From contig JANXZZ010000058.1 of the NCBI GenBank assembly GCA_025355245.1, positions 1 to 64,000 of the forward strand: 64,000 nucleotides of DNA. The letters run 5' to 3'. Shown piece after piece: positions 30,285-38,763 of the stretch; within the stretch, counting starts at the first letter, position 1; the number at the start of each line of letters is the position of its first letter. This DNA is from Pseudomonadota bacterium. GTDB lineage: Bacteria; Pseudomonadota; Gammaproteobacteria; Steroidobacterales; Steroidobacteraceae. Made by a program: the position numbers and the translations under genes. The notes beneath the pieces are model-generated. The model was given only the letters and a program-made list of their open reading frames with translations, was not told where the DNA came from and did no database searches.

Positions 30285-31516
30285 GACTGGCTGTCCTTGG
30301 CCTCGGCGCCGGCACGGGTATAGAACATGCCCGTCAACGCGAGCATCTTGGAGTAACCGAGCGCATCCGCCGGCGTCCACTCGCCGGCCGCTTCGCCGTA
30401 TACGCCGCGCGAAGCCGCCATCAGTGACCAGCGCGAGGTGACCCCCTCGACGAATGCGCCGCCGGTGCGGAACAGAAGCGCCACCTCGCCGCTGACCCGC
30501 TCCTGGGAGGAGCGCAGCAGCGCCTCGATGTCCCGGCACACGGGATCGAGGTGGTGGCCCTCGTGCACGAGGTCGCCGTAGGGAGCGGCGACGAGTTCCT
30601 TTATGCGTGCCTGCCGGCCGGTAAGCACGAGCTTTTCGAGCTCGCGATGCGCCGTCAGCAGCACCTCCGCCGCCGGCGCCTCAAATGCGACGCGGCCCTT
30701 CGTGCCGATGACCGTGTCGCCGAGATGAATGCCGCGGCCGATGCCGAAGGGCGCGGCCAGGCGCTCGAGCGCCTCGATGAGCGCTGGTGGCTCGAGTGCC
30801 GTGCCGTCGAGCGCGACCGGCACGCCCTTCGCGAAGGCGAGCGTGTGACGCTCGGCAGCGCGAAGCGCAAGGAAGGCATCGCGCGTCAGCACCCAGGCCG
30901 CGTCCGGAATGCTGCCGGCCGAGGTGAGCGTCTCCTTGCCGCCGATCGTGACTCCCCACAGGCCGCGGTTGACCGAATAGGCGGCACCGAACGGCGGCAC
31001 GGGCAGCCTGCGTTCCTCGAGGAACTTGAGCTGCTCGGAGCGCTTGAAGGCGTGGTCGCGCACCGGCGCGAGGATCTCGAGGCCGGGCGCGAGCGTGCGC
31101 AGCGCGACCTCGAAGCGGACCTGGTCGTTGCCGGCAGCCGTGCAGCCGTGCGCCACCGACGGCGCGCCGAGCTTCTGCGCCATCTCGGCGATCATCTGTG
31201 CCTGCAGGACCCGTTCCGCACCGACGCAGAACGGGTACATCTGCCCGCGGCGCGCATTGGCCATCAACAGGTACTTGAGTACCCGCTCGAAGTACTCCGC
31301 CTTGGCGGGCACGAGGTAGTGGGCATCGGCACCGAGTTCGCGCGCGCGCGCCGCGAGCGTCCGCGCCGCCTGCTCATCGATGCCGCCGGTATCGACGGTG
31401 ACGCTGATGACCGGGCGCCCATAGGTCTCCTTCAGCCACGGCACGCAGAACGACGTGTCGAGACCGCCGGAAAAAGCTAGGAGGATGGGCCGGTCGCCCG
31501 TCGGGATCGTGGTCAT
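30281..31516 (-). CDS. argG: Argininosuccinate synthase
   Basis: ILLAFSGGLDTSFCVPWLKETYGRPVISVTVDTGG...HGCTAAGNDQVRFE...NRGLWGVTIGGKETL. Confidence 0.93.
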   Translation of the reverse strand: MTTIPTGDRPILLAFSGGLDTSFCVPWLKETYGRPVISVTVDTGGIDEQAARTLAARARELGADAHYLVPAKAEYFERVLKYLLMANARRGQMYPFCVGAERVLQAQMIAEMAQKLGAPSVAHGCTAAGNDQVRFEVALRTLAPGLEILAPVRDHAFKRSEQLKFLEERRLPVPPFGAAYSVNRGLWGVTIGGKETLTSAGSIPDAAWVLTRDAFLALRAAERHTLAFAKGVPVALDGTALEPPALIEALERLAAPFGIGRGIHLGDTVIGTKGRVAFEAPAAEVLLTAHRELEKLVLTGRQARIKELVAAPYGDLVHEGHHLDPVCRDIEALLRSSQERVSGEVALLFRTGGAFVEGVTSRWSLMAASRGVYGEAAGEWTPADALGYSKMLALTGMFYTRAGAEAKDSQS

Positions 31517-31525
31517 GGGCGCCCT

Positions 31526-32002
31526 TCAGCGACTTTCGAGGGAACGGAAGCGGTCGAGAACGGTGTGCTGGGCACGCGCGGTGGCGGTCGCGATGAAGAT
31601 CGTATCGTCCCCCGACAACGTGCCGACCACCTCGGGCCACCGCGCGCGGTCGATGGCGAGCGCGACGCTCGGCGCCGAACCCACGGGCGTGCGCACGACC
31701 GTGAGGTTGGGCCCTGCCGGTGTCACCGCGCGGACGAACGCGGCGACGACCGAGAGATCCGCCACCGGCGCGCCCGCGTCCTCGGCGAGCACGTAGCGAT
31801 CCCCGACCTTGGCGACGCCGAGGTCGCGGAGGTCGCGGCTGACGCTCGACTGCGTGACCGGGTAGCCCTCGCGCTTGAGGAGCCGCACCAGCTCCGCCTG
31901 CCGGCCGATCTCGCCGCCACGGATGATCCGCTTGAGCGCATCGCGCCGGTCGAGGCCGACGCGCGTCGCGGCCGAGCCGTGATGGTGGTGATCGTATTGC
32001 AT
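31526..32002 (-). CDS. argR: Arginine repressor
   Basis: [54 protein letters not shown] winged-helix ArgR N-terminus; start codon chosen at 32002, alternatives upstream. Confidence 0.9.
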   Translation of the reverse strand: MQYDHHHHGSAATRVGLDRRDALKRIIRGGEIGRQAELVRLLKREGYPVTQSSVSRDLRDLGVAKVGDRYVLAEDAGAPVADLSVVAAFVRAVTPAGPNLTVVRTPVGSAPSVALAIDRARWPEVVGTLSGDDTIFIATATARAQHTVLDRFRSLESR

Positions 32003-32034
32003 AAAGGTGCGGACATTGTGCATAAATATGCATA
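31996..32034. promoter_or_regulatory. Tandem ARG-box-like operator upstream of the argR-led operon
   Basis: tgTGCATaaatATGCAta (32017-32034, perfect inverted repeat TGCATA-AA-TATGCA) plus degenerate TTGCATAAAGGTGC beginning 21 bp away, the 18+3 bp spacing of classical ARG box pairs. Confidence 0.72.
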
Positions 32035-32081
32035 GACGGTCAAGCCCCATCGTCTGCGCCCGGCACGGCCGGTCGCGGCCA

Positions 32082-32849
32082 TCAGCGCCAGGGAGCCTCA
32101 AGCGCGAAGCGCCGCGACCCGGTAGGGCTGCCGTCGGCGGCGTAGCTGCGCTCGAGGACCGCGCCGGCGCCGTCGGCATCGAGGACGAGCGCCGTGCTCG
32201 AGCGCGTTCCGTAGTCGGCGCCCACGATGAACGCCGACGACAGGCGCCGTTCGAGTTCGAGGCCGACGCCGGTATCGGGCAACTCCGCGTCCGCGGCCCG
32301 CGTGCGGTCGGCGATCACCCCGAGCAGCTGTTCGGGCGCGAGCGCCGGCGCGGCGACGAGGGCGCCGAGCCTGGCGCGGCTCTGCACCAGCTTCGGCCAG
32401 GGCGTGTCGAGGGTCGCGTTGCTGAGGCCGTAGATTCCGGGGAGCAGCAGGCGCGGCGGCGCGGAGTCGCGATTGCAGTAGTAGCCGAGTGAATGTTCAT
32501 CGCCGAGCAGGAGGCTGAATCCCGCGTAGCGCGCGGCTTCCGGGACGAGCGCGCCAAGAAAGGCGGCGGGCGAAAGCTCGCCCGCGAGAAAGCGCGGAAT
32601 CAACGTGCCACGCGAGGGCGCCGCCGCCGGCCCCTCGCCACCCCGGAAGTTGGTGATCACGCCGAAGCGGCGGCGCCCATCAAGTGCGAGCCAGGTGCCG
32701 CCGGCGGTCAGGTCGCGGCCGGCGAGCAGCGGCGGCGCACCCGCCCACTCCATCGGCGCGGTCGGCCGCTGGTGAAATTCATCGCGGTTACCGACGAGCG
32801 CAAGCCGTCGTGCGGGTGACTGGTGCCAGGAGAAGACGAGGAGGCACAC
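32082..32849 (-). CDS. NRDE (TANGO2-like) family protein
   Basis: [36 protein letters not shown]-like N-terminus; [14 protein letters not shown]. Confidence 0.9.
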   Translation of the reverse strand: MCLLVFSWHQSPARRLALVGNRDEFHQRPTAPMEWAGAPPLLAGRDLTAGGTWLALDGRRRFGVITNFRGGEGPAAAPSRGTLIPRFLAGELSPAAFLGALVPEAARYAGFSLLLGDEHSLGYYCNRDSAPPRLLLPGIYGLSNATLDTPWPKLVQSRARLGALVAAPALAPEQLLGVIADRTRAADAELPDTGVGLELERRLSSAFIVGADYGTRSSTALVLDADGAGAVLERSYAADGSPTGSRRFALEAPWR

Positions 32850-32858
32850 GGCAGGCGG

Positions 32859-33641
32859 TCAACCCGAACCGGCGTCGCGGATGACATCGAAGCCCGTCTT
32901 CGCGATCAGCAGTGCCACGACGCATGCGAACACGATGCGCACGAACCGCGCACCACCGCGCAACGCCAGTCGGGCGCCGAGCTGTGCGCCGCCGACGTTC
33001 GCCACCGCCATGGCGAGGCCGAGGGTCCAGAGCACCTGGCCGTGCCAGGCGAACCAGGCGAGTGCCGTCGCGTTGGTGGCGACGTTGACGACGCGCGCAG
33101 CGGCGGCGGCGTGCACGAAGTCGAAGCCGTAATGGCGAATGAACAGCACCATCAGGAAGCTGCCCGCGCCCGGCCCGAAGAAGCCATCGTAGAAGCCGAT
33201 CACCGCGACCAGCAGCGTACCCACCACGAGGCGGCTGCGATCGAGCGCGTGCGGTGCGTGGATCGCGCCCAGGTCCTTGCGCATGAGGGTATAGACGAGC
33301 ACCACGGCCAGCATGAGCGGCACGAGCGGCCGGAACAACGCAGGTGACACCCACGTCACGGTCGCGGCGCCGGCGAGCGAGGCGACGAACGCCGCGGCGA
33401 TCGCAGGCGCCAGCATTGCCCAGGGCAGGCGCACCGCGCGGGCGTAGCGTGCCGCGGCACTCGCGGTGCCGAACAGGCCCGCGAGCTTGCTGGTCGCGAG
33501 CGCGGTCGCGGGGCGCGCATCCGGCAGCGCCGAAAAGAGCACCGGCACCTGGATGAGGCCGCCGCCGCCGACCATCGCATCGACGCCACCGGCGAGAAAT
33601 GCGGCGATCAGCAGGCCCGCGAACAGCGCTGGAGCGACCAC
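32859..33641 (-). CDS. TSUP family (TauE/SafE) membrane transporter
   Basis: AFLAGGVDAMVGGGGLIQVPVL...ATSKLAGLFGTASA...GFYDGFFGPGAGSFLMVLFIRHYGFDFVHAAAAARVVNVATN. Confidence 0.92.
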   Translation of the reverse strand: MVAPALFAGLLIAAFLAGGVDAMVGGGGLIQVPVLFSALPDARPATALATSKLAGLFGTASAAARYARAVRLPWAMLAPAIAAAFVASLAGAATVTWVSPALFRPLVPLMLAVVLVYTLMRKDLGAIHAPHALDRSRLVVGTLLVAVIGFYDGFFGPGAGSFLMVLFIRHYGFDFVHAAAAARVVNVATNATALAWFAWHGQVLWTLGLAMAVANVGGAQLGARLALRGGARFVRIVFACVVALLIAKTGFDVIRDAGSG

Positions 33642-33644
33642 CCG

Positions 33645-34592
33645 CTAGCGCGCAAGCGACCAGAGCGCGGCGCCCGGCTCGTCGCTGAGGCGCCGACCGG
33701 TCTGCCGCTCGTACCAGTCCGCGATCAGGCGATAGGAGATCGATTGTGGCGGCGGTAGCGCGGGCGTGCCCGCGGCCATCTCGGCACAGCTGAACCAGCG
33801 CGCGTCCTCGAGCTCCCCGTCGGGGCAGGCAATCGTCGTGTTACGCGCGCGCGCGACAAAGCCGATCATGACGGAGGACGGAAATGGCCACGGTTGCGAG
33901 GAGTGATAGTCGATGTCGCCGACCTCGACGCTCGTTTCCTCGCGCACCTCGCGGACGACCGCGTCCTCGAAGCTCTCGCCAGGCTCGACGAAGCCGGCAA
34001 TCGTCGAGTAGCGGCCGGGCGGCCACGCTGCCTGTCGGCCAAGCAGCGCGCGCTCGCCGTCGTGGACCAGCACGATGATCGCGGGGTCGATGCGCGGAAA
34101 GAACTCCGCCGCGCAGCCACTCACCGTGCAGCGCATGACGTGGCCCGCGTCGACCGCGACCGTCGGCGCACCACATACACCGCAGAAGCGATGGCGCTGG
34201 CGCCACCAGATCAGCGCGCGCGCGTAGGCGAGAAGTCCCGCCTCGTCCGCCGGCAGGAGACCGCCCGTGAGGCGAAGGTCGACGAATTCGCCGTCGAGCG
34301 CAGGATCCGGCGCACCGTCCGCTGCGACTTCGAGCGCGAATGTCGCCGCCCCGCGGAACTGTCCGAGCAGGATCGCTTGCCCAGGCTGGAAGGGAGGGCA
34401 TGCGGCGCGCGGCAGCAGCACCGCGAGCGGCGCCGGTTCGAGCCGGACCAGGCTCTGCGAGCGCCAGACGGGAACGAAGCGGGTCGAGGGCGTGAGCAGA
34501 GCGGCGGCGACCCACGCGGGATCCTTCCGCAAGCCGCTGGTGCGGTCGACGTAGGGGCCTGCGAAGACGTTGGAAACGGGGTGGGCTGGCAT
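33645..34592 (-). CDS. nudC: NAD+ diphosphatase (Nudix, zinc-ribbon)
   Basis: HRFCGVCGAPTVAVDAGHVMRC...FFPRIDPAIIVLVHDGERALLGRQ...GFVEPGESFEDAVVREVREETSVEVGDIDYHSSQPWPFPSSVMIGF. Confidence 0.93.
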   Translation of the reverse strand: MPAHPVSNVFAGPYVDRTSGLRKDPAWVAAALLTPSTRFVPVWRSQSLVRLEPAPLAVLLPRAACPPFQPGQAILLGQFRGAATFALEVAADGAPDPALDGEFVDLRLTGGLLPADEAGLLAYARALIWWRQRHRFCGVCGAPTVAVDAGHVMRCTVSGCAAEFFPRIDPAIIVLVHDGERALLGRQAAWPPGRYSTIAGFVEPGESFEDAVVREVREETSVEVGDIDYHSSQPWPFPSSVMIGFVARARNTTIACPDGELEDARWFSCAEMAAGTPALPPPQSISYRLIADWYERQTGRRLSDEPGAALWSLAR

Positions 34593-34639
34593 GGCGCGCG
34601 CGGTCGCCCGCGCGCACTCATTCTACCTGCCCGCCCGGG

Positions 34640-35257
34640 TCAGGCGCCCGCCTGCTCGAAACGCACCTGCGCCCGCGGCTCGCTGCCGGCGACCACGGCG
34701 GATTGCGCGCGCGCATCGCTCTCGCACCACGTGCAGAGGGCGTGCGTGGTCCGAAGCGCATCGATGACCATGAACGCCTGGCAGGCCGGGCAGCGGCCGG
34801 CGCGCAGCTCCGCGCGCCGCTGCAGCAGGTTGAGCAGGTGCGAAGCGTGCTCGAAGGAAATCCGCTGCGAGCGGTAGAACGCCGTGTAGGTTTCGTAGGT
34901 ACGGCAGAAGAGTTCTCCCCAGCGCAGCGCCGCGAGCGTGCCACCCGGCTCGGCATCGCTGCTCGCCTCCTCGAGGAGCCCGAGGATCGCGAACAACCCG
35001 GCGAGCGCGGAGGATTGCCGCCGCGTCTCGGGATTGCGCAGGAAGAACGCGGTCTGGGTCGGCGACTTGCCGCGGTGACGCTTGATCCCCGAGCCGTGGC
35101 TCGCGACGTAGCTTCGAAAAAGCTTGCGGATGCGGTCGTCGCTGAGGCCCGTCCACGTCCGGATGGTGCACGTGCGGGCCTCGTGATGGATCATCCGCAT
35201 CGCGAGATCGAAGCGCTGCCGGTCCCTGGTGTACCGATCGTCAGTAATGCGCATCAC
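34640..35257 (-). CDS. FlhC-family transcriptional activator-like protein
   Basis: FDLAMRMIHHEARTCTIRTWTGLSDDRIRKLFRSY...SPTQTAFFL matches FlhC core ([33 protein letters not shown]); CPAC...CTWC zinc ligands. Confidence 0.75.
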   Translation of the reverse strand: MMRITDDRYTRDRQRFDLAMRMIHHEARTCTIRTWTGLSDDRIRKLFRSYVASHGSGIKRHRGKSPTQTAFFLRNPETRRQSSALAGLFAILGLLEEASSDAEPGGTLAALRWGELFCRTYETYTAFYRSQRISFEHASHLLNLLQRRAELRAGRCPACQAFMVIDALRTTHALCTWCESDARAQSAVVAGSEPRAQVRFEQAGA

Positions 35258-35279
35258 AATGATCTCCCGTCATTAATTA

Positions 35280-35318
35280 GTTTCATAAGAAACACATTTT
35301 GGTGAAATTTCACCAAAA
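35280..35318. promoter_or_regulatory. Divergent promoter region operators
   Basis: GTTTC-ATAA-GAAAC (35280-35293) and perfect 22-bp palindrome TTTTGGTGAAATTTCACCAAAA (35297-35318). Confidence 0.65.
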
Positions 35319-35380
35319 ACTGTACTCTCCGGTCTCGCCGGGCGCTACCAGAATATGTAGAGGCAACGGGGAGAAAAGCT

Positions 35381-36049
35381 ATGGCGGGATCTTCGAGAAG
35401 TGTTCACGACGCCCCCGAGGGCGCCTATGCCGCGCGCGCGGTCATCGACGCAAGTTCACTGAGCTCGATTCAGGAGGCGAACCTCGCATTCCTCGCGCTC
35501 CTCGGCAGTCGCGGGCGCCCCGCCGGGAGTCCGCCTGCACTTGGCCTCGGCGCCGAGATCCTCGACGAGCTCGGCCGGCTCGATGCGCGCGCCCGCTCTG
35601 CGCTTGCCGACTGTCCGTACACGCTGTTCGACCTGCGATTCGCGGACGGCGCGTTCTGGAAGACCGCGGCCTGCCCCGCCGCGCCCGTTCCAGCAGCCGA
35701 ATCACCGCTGCTGACCGGCTTCACGCGCACCGCCGTGTTCCTGGCCTGGCACCTCGCGCAGAGCAACGAACTCGCTGCGTCGCTCGTGCTCGGGATGAGC
35801 GGCCAGGTGCAGCGCCTGTGGCGGGGGATGCCGGTCTCCGCGCTCGAGGCGGTAGCGCTCGCCGCCGCGCCCCACCTCACAGCACGCTGGGGCAGGCATC
35901 CGACGTTCTGGGCGAAGCTCATGGACACGGCGGGTCCGGGCGCGCTCGATCGCGGCGAGGCGGTCCGGTTGCTAGGGCTGCAGCTCATAGCGGCGGACGG
36001 GGCATGGCCGCCCGCGGTGCCGACCGGGCAGGGCCGGCGCCCCGCCTGA
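35381..36049 (+). CDS. Uncharacterised protein with two FlhD-like repeats (putative tandem FlhD)
   Basis: IQEANLAFLALL...LGLGAEILDELGRLDARARSALADCPYTLFDLRFAD resembles FlhD ([46 protein letters not shown]); second copy FLAWHLAQSNELAASLVLGMSGQVQRLWRGMPVSALEAVALAA. Confidence 0.5.
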   Translation: MAGSSRSVHDAPEGAYAARAVIDASSLSSIQEANLAFLALLGSRGRPAGSPPALGLGAEILDELGRLDARARSALADCPYTLFDLRFADGAFWKTAACPAAPVPAAESPLLTGFTRTAVFLAWHLAQSNELAASLVLGMSGQVQRLWRGMPVSALEAVALAAAPHLTARWGRHPTFWAKLMDTAGPGALDRGEAVRLLGLQLIAADGAWPPAVPTGQGRRPA

Positions 36050-36139
36050 GAGGCGAGGTTGCCGCGCGCCGCGCGGGGTCTTACGCTTCGCGCTCGCTGC
36101 CGCTGGCCGGCAGCCCCCCCGCTGAAGAAGCCCCCGCTC

Positions 36140-37099
36140 ATGCAAGCACTGTCGATTTCCAAGCTCACCAAGACCTACCGCAACGGCATCCAGGCGCTCA
36201 AGGGCATCGACCTCGATGTCGAGCAGGGAGATTTCTTCGCGCTCCTGGGTCCCAACGGCGCCGGCAAGACGACCACGATCGGCATCATCACCTCGCTCGT
36301 GAACAAGACGAGCGGCACGGTCAGCGTCTTCGGGCACGACATCGACCGCGAGATCGCGGTTGCGAAATCCTGCATCGGGGTCGTCCCGCAAGAGATCAAC
36401 TTCAACCAGTTCGAGTCGGTCGAGACGATCCTGCTCAACCAGGCTGGGTTCTACGGCATTCCGCGACCGCTCGCGCGGCAGCGCACCGAACGCTACCTCA
36501 AGCAGCTGCAGCTCTGGGACCGGCGGCGCTCGGTCGCGCGCTCCCTTTCGGGCGGCATGAAGCGCCGGCTCATGATCGCGCGCTCCCTGGTCCACGAGCC
36601 GCGGCTCCTGATCCTCGACGAGCCGACCGCGGGCGTCGACATCGAGATCCGCCGCTCGATGTGGGAGTTCCTGCGCGAGACCAACGAGCGCGGCGTCACG
36701 ATCATCCTGACGACGCATTACCTGGAAGAGGCGGAGCACCTGTGCCGCAATGTCGCGATCATCGACAAGGGCGTCATCATCGAGAATGACAAAATCAGCA
36801 ACGTGCTGCGCAAGCTCCAGTCGGAAACCTTCGTGCTCTACCTGCGCGAAGCCCTCAAAGTCGCGCCGCAACTGCCGGGATTCGGCGTGACACTGGTCGA
36901 TGACCACACGCTCGAGGTCGAGGCCTCGAAGGACCGCAACCTTAACGACATCTTCGTGCGCCTCGCCGCACAGGGCATCGACGTCGTGTCGATGCGCAAC
37001 AAGGTCAATCGCCTCGAAGAGCTGTTCATGCGCCTGGTGCGCGGCGCGAACACGCCTGCGGAATCCGCTCCCGCCGAGCGGACCGGGAGCGCCCCATGA
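36140..37099 (+). CDS. ABC transporter ATP-binding protein (YadG-like)
   Basis: LLGPNGAGKTTTIGIITSL...RSLSGGMKRRLMIARSLVHEPRLLILDEPTAGVDIEIRRSMWEFL. Confidence 0.93.
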   Translation: MQALSISKLTKTYRNGIQALKGIDLDVEQGDFFALLGPNGAGKTTTIGIITSLVNKTSGTVSVFGHDIDREIAVAKSCIGVVPQEINFNQFESVETILLNQAGFYGIPRPLARQRTERYLKQLQLWDRRRSVARSLSGGMKRRLMIARSLVHEPRLLILDEPTAGVDIEIRRSMWEFLRETNERGVTIILTTHYLEEAEHLCRNVAIIDKGVIIENDKISNVLRKLQSETFVLYLREALKVAPQLPGFGVTLVDDHTLEVEASKDRNLNDIFVRLAAQGIDVVSMRNKVNRLEELFMRLVRGANTPAESAPAERTGSAP

Positions 37100-37890
37100 A
37101 CGCCGTCGTCGCCCCGTCCCGCGCGCGCACCGACTGGGTCGGGTTCCAGACCATCGTGCTGCGCGAGTTCAGCCGCATCATCCGTATCTGGGGACAGACG
37201 CTCGTGCCGCCGGGCGTCACCGCGACTCTCTACTTCATCATCTTTGGCAGCCTGATCGGCTCGAGGATCGGCTCGATGGGCGGGTACGGCTACATGCAGT
37301 ACATCGCACCCGGCCAGATCATCATGTCGGTGATCACGAACTCCTACGGCAACGTGGTCTCGAGCTTTTTCGGCGCGCGCTTCGGCAAGCACGTCGAGGA
37401 GCTGCTGGTGTCGCCGCTGCCGAACTGGCTGATCGTGCTCGGCTATATCTCCGGTGGCGTGTTGCGCGGGCTCCTGGTCGGCGCAGTGGTCACGATGGTC
37501 GCACTCTTTTTCACCCACCTGCAGGTCGCGCATCCCTTCGTGGTGGTTGCGGCGGTGCTGCTGACCTCGGTCGTATTTGCGCTCGGCGGATTCATCAACG
37601 CGATCTTTGCCAAGAACTTCGACCACATTTCCTGGTTCCCGACATTCATCCTGAACCCGCTGACCTATCTCGGCGGCGTCTTCTACACGATCGCGCTGCT
37701 GCCCGACTGGGCGCGCGCGATCTCGCAGGTGAACCCGATTCTTTATATGGTGAACAGCTTCCGCTACGGTTTCCTCGGCGTCTCCGACGTCGACTTGAGG
37801 CTCGCCTTCGCGATCATGGTCGGCTTCGCCGTGGCGCTCTTCGGCCTGGCGGTCGGCCTCATGTACAAGGGCGTCGGGATCCGCGAATAG
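37096..37890 (+). CDS. ABC transporter permease (ABC-2 type, YadH-like)
   Basis: FQTIVLREFSRIIRIWGQTLVPPGVTATLYFIIFGSLIGSRIG...YMQYIAPGQIIMSVI; ATGA overlap with upstream gene. Confidence 0.93.
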   Translation: MNAVVAPSRARTDWVGFQTIVLREFSRIIRIWGQTLVPPGVTATLYFIIFGSLIGSRIGSMGGYGYMQYIAPGQIIMSVITNSYGNVVSSFFGARFGKHVEELLVSPLPNWLIVLGYISGGVLRGLLVGAVVTMVALFFTHLQVAHPFVVVAAVLLTSVVFALGGFINAIFAKNFDHISWFPTFILNPLTYLGGVFYTIALLPDWARAISQVNPILYMVNSFRYGFLGVSDVDLRLAFAIMVGFAVALFGLAVGLMYKGVGIRE

Positions 37891-37913
37891 GCGTCGACCG
37901 GGAGGCGAGTTCC

Positions 37914-38606
37914 ATGTGCGGCCGATTCGCATTCCATTCACCCCACGAGACGACGGCGCAACTTTTTGCGCTGTCGGACGGATCGCCCGATCTGCCGGCG
38001 CGCTGGAACATCGCGCCCGGCACCGACATCCCGGTGGTGCGGATCGCGGCGGGTGGCGCGCGCGAGCTAGTGAGCCTGCGCTGGGGACTCGTGCCCTCGT
38101 GGGCCAAGGACCGCTCGATCGGGCAGCGCCTCATGAATGCCCGCGCCGAGACGCTGACCGAGAAGCCCGCGTTTCGCGTCGCGTTCAAGCGGCGGCGCTG
38201 CCTCGTGCCTGCCGACGGCTACTACGAGTGGCGTGTGGTCACGGGGGGCAAGCAGCCTTATTTCGTGCACGCCGCCTCCGGGCGTCCGTTCGCGATGGCC
38301 GGCCTGTGGGAGCACTGGGTGGATCCCGAAACTGGCGCGGCGCTTGAATCCTGCGTCATCGTCACACGCGAGGCGGCCGGCATCGTGCGCGAGATCCACG
38401 GACGCATGCCCGTGATCGTTCCCGCCGACGCCTTCGCCGCGTGGCTGAACCCGGCCGAGGACGGCGCGGCCATGCTCGCGACCCTGCTCGCGAACGAGCA
38501 GGGCGCCGGGCTCGAGGCGTACGCCGTCAGCCGGCGGGTGAACAGCCCTCGCAACGAAGGCGCCGTGCTTACCGAACCCGCCGCCGGAACCGGCAGCGCC
38601 GGCTAG
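37914..38606 (+). CDS. SOS response-associated peptidase (YedK/HMCES, SRAP)
   Basis: MCGRFAFH...RWNIAPGTDIPVV...RWGLVPSWAKD...NARAETLTEKPAFRVAFKRRRCLVPADGYYEW...HGRMPVIV. Confidence 0.95.
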   Translation: MCGRFAFHSPHETTAQLFALSDGSPDLPARWNIAPGTDIPVVRIAAGGARELVSLRWGLVPSWAKDRSIGQRLMNARAETLTEKPAFRVAFKRRRCLVPADGYYEWRVVTGGKQPYFVHAASGRPFAMAGLWEHWVDPETGAALESCVIVTREAAGIVREIHGRMPVIVPADAFAAWLNPAEDGAAMLATLLANEQGAGLEAYAVSRRVNSPRNEGAVLTEPAAGTGSAG

Positions 38607-38763
38607 GCACGCGCCAAGCGGCGCGCGCGCCCGGTGCGATGCGACTTATGGCGCACTTGTGGCTCCGCGCCGACAGTATCGGCACGCGCAAACCGGGAGG
38701 CGGTTCGCGGCCGCCGCCGCGCAAAAGGTCTAGAAAGCAGCAACATCTGCCAAAGGATCGCGC

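Noticed and set aside
31970-32002. HHHH at the ArgR N-terminus as a metal site
   Set aside because: Short His run at an uncertain start with no further ligands; not enough support.
35299-36789. 496-aa plus-strand ORF spanning the FlhD-like gene and the ABC ATPase
   Set aside because: Out-of-frame with both supported genes, Arg/Pro-rich; starts inside the intergenic palindrome.
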